Shown here one piece after another: positions 7,573-16,800 of a stretch of DNA of 32,047 bases (the stretch's first letter is position 1; each line of letters begins with the position of its first letter). Under the pieces are notes generated by a model that searched no databases, was not told the origin of the DNA, and saw nothing but the letters and a program-made list of their open reading frames with translations. The stretch spans positions 1-32,047 of the forward strand of contig CABQLI010000017.1 in NCBI GenBank assembly GCA_902464965.1, read 5' to 3'. A program made the translations under genes and the position numbers. Source of the stretch: an uncultured Collinsella sp. (GTDB lineage: Bacteria > Actinomycetota > Coriobacteriia > Coriobacteriales > Coriobacteriaceae).

Positions 7573-8046
7573 ATGAATGACTTTATGAAGGGCCGCAATG
7601 GCACTGACGAACTCACCATCGTGATGGGCTTCGCAGGCATTATCATCGCCGTGATCGGTTCGATGGCTCGTATCCAGTGGCTCAGCTGGATCGCCATCGC
7701 CGTAATCGTGATTGGCGTGCTGCGCGGCCTGTCCAAAAATATCGATGCACGTCGCAAGGAGAACGAGGCCTTTGTCGCCACGACCGCCAATGTTCCCGGC
7801 TTGGGCAAGTTCGTCGCCAGCTTGGGCGGCGGCGCTGCAGCGGCTAGCACCTCACGCGCAGCCGGCACCAGTAAGGAAGACTTTGAGCGTGCCAAGCGCA
7901 CGGCCAAGAAGATGTGGAAGGGTCGCAAGACCACGGCATACCTCAAGTGCCCCAACTGCGGCCAGATGCTCTCCGTCCCCAAGGGCAAGGGCAAGATCCG
8001 CGTCACCTGCCCCAAGTGCCACGCCAAGATGGAGACACGCTCATAG
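7573..8046 (+). CDS. Small membrane protein with C-terminal zinc ribbon
   Basis: The protein has 157 residues. The ATG at 7573 follows AAAGG. Two hydrophobic segments, at about 15-32 and 36-50, are separated by a short polar turn, so both termini probably face the same side. A basic, alanine-rich linker follows. The C-terminus holds CPNC (Cys126, Cys129) and CPKC (Cys146, Cys149), a classic four-cysteine zinc ribbon. Such proteins are widespread in Actinomycetota and Firmicutes, but I know of no settled function. The ribbon probably binds zinc in the cytoplasm. The gene has its own terminator and is not clearly linked to the copper operon. A TATAAA at 7534-7539 may be its -10 box. Confidence 0.85.
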   Translation: MNDFMKGRNGTDELTIVMGFAGIIIAVIGSMARIQWLSWIAIAVIVIGVLRGLSKNIDARRKENEAFVATTANVPGLGKFVASLGGGAAAASTSRAAGTSKEDFERAKRTAKKMWKGRKTTAYLKCPNCGQMLSVPKGKGKIRVTCPKCHAKMETRS

Positions 8047-8070
8047 CCGCCATACCATGGGACAAAATAA

Positions 8071-8105
8071 AGCCGAGGCCTCGCACTGAGACCTCGGCTT
8101 TTTTG
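8071..8105. terminator. Intrinsic terminator between convergent genes
   Basis: AGCCGAGGCCTC (8071-8082) pairs with GAGACCTCGGCT (one G-U pair) around GCACT, followed by a six-T run. It ends the zinc-ribbon gene. On the other strand the tail is TTTATTTT, so it can also serve the convergent amidohydrolase gene. Confidence 0.9.
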
Positions 8106-8152
8106 ATTATGACAAAGGGATTGCCCCTTTGTCGCATCGTCATATCGCACGC

Positions 8153-9523
8153 TTACGCCACGCCGTCGCGGGCAAGCTCCTCGGCCAACGCCTCGGCAGG
8201 CATGGCCATAATCGTGTCGAGCTCGGCGTCCACCTCGGGAATACGCTTCACCTTGAGTTTGCGCACCAGATCACCACGGCACATCACGTGCATCGGCTCA
8301 CGCAGTGCGCACAGGTCATCGAGCGGATTCTTGCGCGTCACCAGGATATCGGCGGCCTTGCCGCACTCGATCGTGCCGGTCTCGCCGCCCAGCCCCAGTA
8401 GCTCAGCATTGACCTGCGTGGCCGTGTGCAGCGCGAAGGCGTTGCTCACGCCGACATACTTGGCAAAATAGGCCACCTCACGCCACATGTCGTACTGCGT
8501 CACGAACGGGCAGCTCGAGTCCGTGCCAAGGCCCACCTTAACGCCAGCTTCCAGTGCGGCACGGGCGCTCTCGATGATGCCCGAGCACACGATGTCGCCG
8601 TTCTTCTTTTGCGTATCGGTCGAATGGGTCTTTTCCGGGTCGAGCAATACAAACGGCAGCGCCGGGCTGATAGTGCAGGTCACACTCGGCGCACGCCCCT
8701 CGAGCTGTGTGCCCGCGGCGCCACGATACAGCTCCAAGATTTCGGGTGTCAACGGAGCGCCGTGCTCGATCGTATCGACGCCGGCCTGAAGCGCAGCCTT
8801 CACGCCTTCGGTGCTCTCGACATGGGCCATAACCGGCAGGCCCACCTCGTGCGCCGCCTTGCACGCCGCCGCGGCAACCTCGACCGGCATACGCAGCACA
8901 CCCGGCTCGCCCACCTCGGTAGCGTCGAACACGCCGCCCGTCACGAACAGCTTGATGACGTCGGCACCGCGCGCATACAGGTCGCGCACCTGTTCGGCTG
9001 CCTCGGCGGGACTGTTGGCCACCTGGGCGAACAAACCCGCACCATGGCCGCCCGGCACCGTGACACCCGTTCCCGGCGCCACCAGGCGAGGACCTTGATA
9101 CTTGCCGGCATCGATAGCATCGCGCACGGCAAGATCGGCAAACAGCGGGTCGCCCGCGCCGCGCACCGTGGTCACGCCACTTGCCAGTTGTTGTTGGGCG
9201 CTGCCCTTAAGAATATGGCGCACGATGGCGCGCCCCACGGGATTATCGAGCTTCTTCATCAGCGCGCCCGCATCGCCCGCCGAAACCGGCTTGCCCGAAC
9301 CGCACAGATGCACATGCATATTGATGAGGCCTGGCATGAGATACGCACCTGCCAGGTCGATAACCTCGGCACCCGCAGGCGCCTGCGCCACAGCACTCGG
9401 CCCCATCCACGTGATGACACCGCGCTCAACGGCCACGGCCATATCGGGTTGCGGCTCCATATGCTCCGAACCATCCAGAATGGTCGCATTGATAAACAAC
9501 GTGGAACGATCGGCAGACGCCAT
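8153..9523 (-). CDS. Metal-dependent amidohydrolase (imidazolonepropionase/prolidase-like)
   Basis: The protein has 456 residues. I chose the ATG at 9523 (MASADRS), which follows GGGAGGAGC, over one 11 codons upstream that has no ribosome site. It belongs to the amidohydrolase superfamily of COG1228 type. The metal ligands are visible: HVH at residues 70-72, Lys191 in VIKLFVTGG (the likely carboxylated bridge), His234 (MAHVES), His254 (IEHG) and Asp335 (GTDSS). Members hydrolyse cyclic amides or Xaa-Pro/Xaa-Arg dipeptides. The substrate cannot be read from sequence. There is no signal peptide, so it is probably cytoplasmic. It stands alone, with a palindromic pair upstream and a shared terminator downstream. 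Confidence 0.88.
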   Translation of the reverse strand: MASADRSTLFINATILDGSEHMEPQPDMAVAVERGVITWMGPSAVAQAPAGAEVIDLAGAYLMPGLINMHVHLCGSGKPVSAGDAGALMKKLDNPVGRAIVRHILKGSAQQQLASGVTTVRGAGDPLFADLAVRDAIDAGKYQGPRLVAPGTGVTVPGGHGAGLFAQVANSPAEAAEQVRDLYARGADVIKLFVTGGVFDATEVGEPGVLRMPVEVAAAACKAAHEVGLPVMAHVESTEGVKAALQAGVDTIEHGAPLTPEILELYRGAAGTQLEGRAPSVTCTISPALPFVLLDPEKTHSTDTQKKNGDIVCSGIIESARAALEAGVKVGLGTDSSCPFVTQYDMWREVAYFAKYVGVSNAFALHTATQVNAELLGLGGETGTIECGKAADILVTRKNPLDDLCALREPMHVMCRGDLVRKLKVKRIPEVDAELDTIMAMPAEALAEELARDGVA

Positions 9524-9671
9524 ATCGAGCTCCTCCCTCACGATTAACTTGAACATTTGTCCATTATCACCTAATGCAGCGACCTAAAGTCGAGCATATC
9601 GGTTAACGGAGGGAAGAGGGGATGTGGGGGACGAAATACGTTGCAGCCCCACCCCAGCAACATCAGGGGAA

Positions 9672-9811
9672 TGTCTCGATCTGTAACAGGTACAGGGTTA
9701 TTGGGCCCCTTGATGTTACAGATCGAGACATTCGGTCGACGTTTCACCGGTTTGTCTCGATCTGTAACAATTACGAACTCAAACAACTTCTAAACGTTAC
9801 AGATCGAGACA
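9672..9811. repeat. Palindromic TGTAACAG elements, copies 4 and 5 (pair)
   Basis: Two 59-bp elements lie at 9672-9730 and 9753-9811, starting 81 bp apart. The arms TGTCTCGATCTGTAACA and their inverses pair perfectly, using G-C at the position where copies 7 and 10 use A-T. The loops differ from each other. The spacer begins TTCGGT, a motif also found right after copies 6 and 11. They lie between the amidohydrolase start and the end of the PD-(D/E)XK-like gene. Confidence 0.92.
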
Positions 9812-9818
9812 AAACCTC

Positions 9819-10889
9819 TCAGCGCCCATACCACTGGCGTCTCCATTCCTCAGCCAGATCGGCCCGCTGTGGAATTCCCGCCAGTCTCATCTTTTCAGCC
9901 AGCTTCCCCGGGTTCTTGAGTTCATCAAACGTAAACCGAAGCACCTTGTGCCCGAGCATCGTCAGATGAGACTCTCGCTGACGTTCTGCCACGAATGGGT
10001 CGACCGACCCCCGATCCCCACCATCCTGCAGGGTATACTTTCCCTTCCCGTCGAGCTCGCCGATGACACACGTCCCGTCCATGAGCCGCCAAAAATAGTC
10101 GACGCGAAACGCCTGGCTCGGATCGAGCGGGTCGCGAAACTCCACCTGCAGCTCCGGAACTGGAAAGCCGTACGCAATAAAGAACGCTCGGAACCGAGAC
10201 TCGCCGCCGTTTTCGGACAGCCCGTCCGCATACGACGCAATCACCTGTGCCCTGCGATACCCTCGCCTGCCCTCGCAATCGGCGCGGAGGCGCTCGCACA
10301 AATCCCAACGTGATACGCCTTTCGCCCGCAGTGCAGAATCGGCAATCGCCAACCCGTAGGAGAACGGCGCACGCAGTAAGCAATCCTCCACCGTGCGCCA
10401 AAACGACGTCACCTGCACGCCGTCGGCTTGTTCAAGTGCACCCGCCGCCTGCGGACGCAACAGCCGACATCCTGCACTCAGCGGCACCGAGCAACCCGTC
10501 TTAACAAGATATCGTGGCCCGAGCAGATCATTCGGCACCTCCAGACCCCACAAAAGCGCCGCGTCATAGCCCCAAAACGCCCAATCGGGATGAAACTCCG
10601 CAAGCCCTTTGATAGTCCTCAGCGCTTGCTCCGCCGGCGTCAATGCATCCCAATCATGCTGAAAACAGAACAGGTACGGCTCGGGCTCCGCGATATCGTC
10701 GGTTCCAACATGGCGTCGTAGCCACATGAGCTCGGCATTGTCATGCGTTGCGAGCAGTGCACCTTGCTCGGTCGCCTCCGTGAGCCGCGCGAGCATCCTG
10801 TTCCGCGCCAAGGTGTTACGTGCTGCATGTTTGTGTTTAAAAACGGTATTAGACACTTCCATCACCACCACATCGGACAAATGGACCAT
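9819..10889 (-). CDS. AbiEi/PD-(D/E)XK-like protein of unknown function
   Basis: The frame reads 356 residues from an ATG at 10889. An ATG at 10862 and a TTG at 10913 are alternatives, and none has a clear ribosome site. The N-terminal third is helical and resembles the winged-helix part of AbiEi-type antitoxins. The C-terminal third has RVDYFW, then GELDGKGKY, then ERQRESHL and LGHKVLRFT. This spacing matches PD-(D/E)XK folds of Vsr/DUF559 type (candidate residues Asp264, Glu278, Lys284 or nearby). Proteins of this shape are frequent in Actinobacteria and their function is unsettled; no toxin partner is adjacent. The gene is bracketed by two palindromes after its end and four before its start. 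Its start lies within about 30 bp of the array. Confidence 0.75.
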   Translation of the reverse strand: MVHLSDVVVMEVSNTVFKHKHAARNTLARNRMLARLTEATEQGALLATHDNAELMWLRRHVGTDDIAEPEPYLFCFQHDWDALTPAEQALRTIKGLAEFHPDWAFWGYDAALLWGLEVPNDLLGPRYLVKTGCSVPLSAGCRLLRPQAAGALEQADGVQVTSFWRTVEDCLLRAPFSYGLAIADSALRAKGVSRWDLCERLRADCEGRRGYRRAQVIASYADGLSENGGESRFRAFFIAYGFPVPELQVEFRDPLDPSQAFRVDYFWRLMDGTCVIGELDGKGKYTLQDGGDRGSVDPFVAERQRESHLTMLGHKVLRFTFDELKNPGKLAEKMRLAGIPQRADLAEEWRRQWYGR

Positions 10890-10915
10890 TGTCACCGCTG
10901 CCACTGTCGGCAAAC

Positions 10916-11214
10916 GCCTCGATCTGTAACAGGAAGACCGATTTTTGACCGCTAGATGTTACAGATCAAGATCTTTCGGTACCGCGTCCACCCTTTGTCT
11001 CAATCTGTAACAGGTAGGTCGAATTTTGGCCTGTAGATGTTACAGATTGAGACATTCCCCCAACCAGGTGCCAAACGTCTCGGTCTGTAACAGTTAGACG
11101 TTCTCCAGGCCCCCAAACGTTACAGATTTAGACAAACCAGCGGCACCCAAGCGTTCGTCTCGATCTGTAACAGGTAGACCGGTTTTTTGTCCCTAAACGT
11201 TACAGATCGAGACA
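10916..11214. repeat. Tandem array of four palindromic TGTAACAG elements (copies 6-9)
   Basis: The elements start at 10916, 10996, 11076 and 11156, an exact 80-bp period: about 59 bp of element plus 21 bp of unlike spacer. Copies 7 and 9 have perfect arms. Copy 8 uses G-U-type pairs, and copy 6 is degenerate in its outer arm. Loops tend to carry a T-rich core (ATTTTTGACC, ATTTTGGCC, GTTTTTTGTCC). The orientation is opposite to copies 1-3. The array fills the gap between the starts and ends of two minus-strand genes and would place four strong hairpins in any read-through transcript. Confidence 0.93.
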
Positions 11215-11249
11215 AATAGACACGCGGCGGCGCTGCGACAGCCCATCCC

Positions 11250-11957
11250 CTACTCCCACTCCTGCTCGTAGATGTTGAGCGACTTTACGTACCGCCCCTG
11301 GGCGCCCATGATGTCGCGGACCAGGCGCAAAAAGAAGCTGATGCATGAGGTGTCGAAGCCATCTTCCAGGTCCTCCGGATGCACCGCACCAGGCCCATCG
11401 ACCGCCGTGTCACTCAGGCGTGCGATGTCATACAGATAGAGCTGCCCCGCCGTCAGCCAGACATCGTCGACGCACGCGAGCCGCACCGCGATCGCGCCGT
11501 CGCTCCAATGCTCCTTTTGCACGATATGCGGGTCGTAGACATCAAAGCGACGGTCGGTGCGCGTATCCTTCAGCGCAACCATGCCGTTCGCAGGATCCTT
11601 GTCCAAAATGCCAAAGCGCGAGAAATACTGTGTGTCGCGCACCTGCTCGAGCCGCTTAAGCGAGGCAGGCGAAAGCGATGCCGGCGGCTCATCAACATAC
11701 AGCTCGAGCAGCGTCTTGCCATGGCGATAGGGGCGCTCAAAGAGCAGCCAATCGGTAAATGCCATGTTGTAGGCCATGATTTCGTTTTGCGAAGGCTCGG
11801 TGCAATAGCCGAGCCATGGGTCGACAATGATCTCGAACTGTTCGCGCGCCGGCTCCAAAAACTGGAACTTCCGCAGCATCCAAAAATGGGCCATGTCGGC
11901 AATATCGTTGCCGACGGCTTCGGCCAGATGCGCTCGGTCTAAAACGTGGTCAGTCAC
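11250..11957 (-). CDS. Conserved-looking protein of unknown function
   Basis: The protein has 235 residues. The GTG start at 11957 follows GAGGAGG at good spacing. I do not recognise the family with confidence. It is acidic, with no membrane segment or signal peptide. The stretch around residues 55-90 (NMAFTDWLLFE, then GKTLLELYV) and a later all-beta-looking part resemble the uncharacterised domain in some SEC-C-type proteins, but no SEC-C cysteine motif is present. That similarity is only an impression. The aromatic-rich C-terminus ends in YEQEWE. It is the first gene upstream of the palindromic array and appears to be transcribed alone. Confidence 0.7.
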   Translation of the reverse strand: MTDHVLDRAHLAEAVGNDIADMAHFWMLRKFQFLEPAREQFEIIVDPWLGYCTEPSQNEIMAYNMAFTDWLLFERPYRHGKTLLELYVDEPPASLSPASLKRLEQVRDTQYFSRFGILDKDPANGMVALKDTRTDRRFDVYDPHIVQKEHWSDGAIAVRLACVDDVWLTAGQLYLYDIARLSDTAVDGPGAVHPEDLEDGFDTSCISFFLRLVRDIMGAQGRYVKSLNIYEQEWE

Positions 11958-12372
11958 GGCATCCTCCTCAAACTGATGAACCTCAATTTGAGCTTACGAG
12001 GAGGGTGGGCAGCCACTGTCAGCACGGACAAAATAGGCCTCCGGCTGCAAACCAACTGCTGACCAAACACTTGACGGGATGCTTGACCGAAAATGCGCAC
12101 CGCAACAAAACCGCAGGTAAACATAGACGGCCAACCCGCCCTTTTGAGCCAAGCACCCCCGGCCACCACAGAAACAGCAGAGCACCACAGCTCAAGAAGA
12201 CGCCGAATGGACACTCGCGCGTCGACAAACGAACAAATCGGTCGCAAACCCGCAAGGAGTGTCCCCGAATGCCGGCACATAAGGAACGTCCCCAGCTGCC
12301 GGCACTTGGGGACGTTCCTTTTGGGCCGGCCGTTGGGGACAGCCCTTGACGATTCAGCTGTGGACAGCCGCC
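11958..12372. other. Intergenic region upstream of the unknown gene
   Basis: These 415 bp lie between the end of gltD and the start of the unknown gene, both on the minus strand. They hold a GGGGACGTTCC palindrome (12281-12320) with two GCCGGCAC direct repeats, a GGGGACAGCCC motif nearby, and a CTCAATTTGAG dyad (about 11983-11996) in the leader of the unknown gene. Open frames on both strands lack ribosome sites and look random. Confidence 0.55.
12281..12320. repeat. GGGGACGTTCC palindrome
   Basis: AAGGAACGTCCCC (12281-12293) is matched exactly by GGGGACGTTCCTT (12308-12320) around a 14-base loop containing GCCGGCAC. The same GCCGGCAC occurs 27 bp earlier (12271-12278) after GTGTCCCCGAAT, so a second, partial unit abuts it. 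It resembles the palindrome at 7471-7517 in its GGGGAC ends. It lies 53 bp downstream of gltD. Confidence 0.8.
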
Positions 12373-13854
<1,482 letters not shown>

Positions 13855-13859
13855 GGCAC

Positions 13860-16800
13860 TTACGCCTCCTTCTTGGTCGAAGCAACAGAGCTGGCGGCGG
13901 CGGGCACAGCGCCAGCGACACCACCCGCCACATCAAAGCGAGCGACATCGGCGGCGTCGGCGCGACCGGTCACAATGTCAAACGCCAGCTCCTCGGCCTG
14001 CTCATGCGTCTTGCCGATGGCCTCGGCGGCGGCGACAATCGCCAGCACGCGCTCGTACTCGGCCGGAATGACCTTCACAAAGTGCTTGCTCATCGTCTCA
14101 AAGCTGTAGAGCAGCTTAATGCCGCGCGGGCTCTGCGTCGCGTCCACGTGCTCCTGGATGAGCGCACGAATCTGCGCCAGCTCACCGGCCGTCGGGGCTT
14201 TAAGCTCAACGCTCTCGTGGTTCACACGGGCATCGAGCGTGCCGTACTGGTCAAAGACGTAAGCCACGCCGCCCGTCATGCCGGCGGCGAAGTTCTGCCC
14301 GACCTCGCCCAGGATGAGCGCCAGACCTCCCGTCATGTACTCGCAGCCATGGTTGCCGCAGCCCTCGACCACCACCGTGGCACCGGAGTTGCGTACGCCA
14401 AAGCGCTGGCCGGCCAGGCCGTTAATGAAGCCGCGGCCACTCGTAGCGCCAAAGAACGCAACGTTGCCCACGATGATGTTCTCGTCGAACTTGTAGGTCG
14501 CATGCGGGTTGGGGCGCACCGACACCTCGCCGCCCGAAAGGCCCTTGCCAAAGTAGTCGTTGGCGTCGCCGCACACGTTGAGCGTAATGCCGCGCGGCAG
14601 GAAGGCGCCAAAGCTCTGACCGGCCGAACCATCGCAATCGATGGTGATGGAGCCGGCGGGCAGGCCCTCGGGATGCGCCTTGGTCACCGCGTTGCCCAAG
14701 ATGGTGCCCACGCAGCGGTTGACGTTGGCGATATCGGAGCGGAAGCGAATCGGGCGCAGGTGCGCACGGGCATCGGCCGTATAGGGCACAAACAGCGTGG
14801 AGTCGAGCGTCTTGTCGAGCTCGCTGTCCGCAGCCATCTGGGGCAGGAAGTGACGGCCGTCGGCGCCCGGGATGTGGGCACCAAACTCACAGGTCACGCT
14901 TGCCAGCACGGGCGACAGATCGAGCAGGTTGGCCTTGCGGTTGCCCGGGACCTCGATCTGGCGCAGGCACTCGGGATGGCCGACCATCTCGTCGACGGTG
15001 CGGAAGCCCAGGCTCGCCATGACCTCGCGCAGCTGCTCGGCAACAAAGAGCATAAAGTGCTCAACGTGCTCGGGCTTGCCGCGGAAGCCGCGACGCAGGC
15101 GGCAGTTTTGCGTGGCGATGCCGGCCGGGCAGGTGTCCTGCTGGCAGTCGCGTTGCATGAGGCAGCCCATGGAGATGAGCGGCATGGTCGCAAAACCAAA
15201 CTCCTCGGCGCCCAACAGGCAGGCGACGGCAACATCGGTGCCGTCCATGAGCTTGCCGTCGGCCTCGAGCACCACGCGTGAGCGCAGGCCGTTTTGCAGC
15301 AGCGTCTGCTGGGCCTCGGCAAGACCGAGCTCCAGCGGCAGACCCGCATGCCAGATCGAGTCGCGCGCAGCGGCACCCGAGCCGCCATTGTGGCCGCTGA
15401 TCAAGATCTTGTCGGCAGCACCCTTGGCCACACCGGTGGCGATGGTGCCGACGCCGGCCTCGCTGACCAGCTTGACCGACACGCGCGCGCCGGGGTTGGC
15501 GTTCTTAAGGTCAAAGATCAGCTCTGCCAGGTCCTCGATGGAGTAGATGTCGTGGTGCGGTGGAGGCGAGATCAGGCCGATGCCGGGCGTGGACTGACGG
15601 ACCTCGGCGATCCAGGGGTAGACCTTCTTGCCGGGCAGGTGGCCACCCTCGCCGGGCTTGGCGCCCTGGGCCATCTTGATCTGAATCTCGAAAGCGCTGC
15701 ACAGGTAGCGGCTCGTCACGCCAAAGCGCGCGCTTGCTACCTGCTTGATGGCGGAGTTCTTGGAGTCACCATTAGCCAGCGGGGTCTCGCGACGCGGATC
15801 CTCACCGCCCTCGCCGGAGTTGGAACGGCCGTGCAAGCGGTTCATGGCGATGGCCATGCACTCGTGTGCCTCTTTGCTGATGGAGCCATACGACATGGCG
15901 CCGGTGTTAAAGCGGCGGACGATGTTGAGCGCGGGCTCGACCTCGTCGAGTGCCACCGGAGTGCGGCCGCTGGCATCAAAGTCCAACAGGTCGCGCAGGC
16001 GCACGGCGCGGCCGGTGCGGTGCAGGCGGGCGCTGTATTCTTTAAAGGTGTCGTAGCTGTCCTCACGGCAGGCGGTCTGCAGCAAGTAGACAGTCTGCGG
16101 ATCGATGAGGTGATCCTCGCCGCCGAGCGGGCGCCACTTGGTCAGGCCCAGCGTGGGCAGCTGATCGGGAGCCGGGCTCTTAAGGATAGCGAGCGCGGCG
16201 TCGTAGCGCTCGTTTTGCTCGCGCTCGACGTCCTCGACACCCATACCGCCCACACGGCTCACCGTGCCGGCGAAGTACGCGTTGACGAACTCCGGCGTAA
16301 AGCCCACGGCCTCGAAGATCTGCGCCGAATGGTAGCTCTGCACCGTGGAGATGCCCATCTTGGACATGATGGAGACGATGCCGGCGGTCGCAGCCTTGTT
16401 GTAGTTGGCGATGCCCTGCTCGGCCGTCACGTCCAGGTCGCCGCATGCCGCCAGATCGCGGATGCACGCATGTGCGTTGTACGGATAGATGCCGCTCGCG
16501 GAGTAGCCCACCAGTGCCGCAAAGTCATGCGGGGACACGGCGTCGCCGCACTCCACCACGATGTCGGCAAAGGTACGCACGCCGGCGCGGATCAGGTGGT
16601 TGTGCACGCAGCCCACGGCGAGCAGCGACGGCACGGGCACCTCGTCCGCCGCGGCGCGGTCGCTCAACACCACGATGTTCACGCCGTCGCGGACGGCAGC
16701 CTCAACGTCCTCTGCAAGCTGCTTGAGCGCAGCCTGCAGCGCGCCCTCGCCGGCATCGCGGCGGTACACGGCACGGAAACGGCGGGTCTTAAAGCCCACG

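Noticed and set aside
9819..10913. Complete AbiE toxin-antitoxin system
   Set aside because: No AbiEii-type nucleotidyltransferase toxin gene is adjacent. Both neighbours are unrelated.
10916..11214. CRISPR array
   Set aside because: The repeated word alternates in orientation to form palindromes, there are at most four units, the spacers are about 21 bp, and no cas genes are present.
12005..12349. Small gene upstream of the unknown protein
   Set aside because: The translation is His/Arg/Pro-rich with no ribosome site, and it contains the GGGGACGTTCC palindrome.
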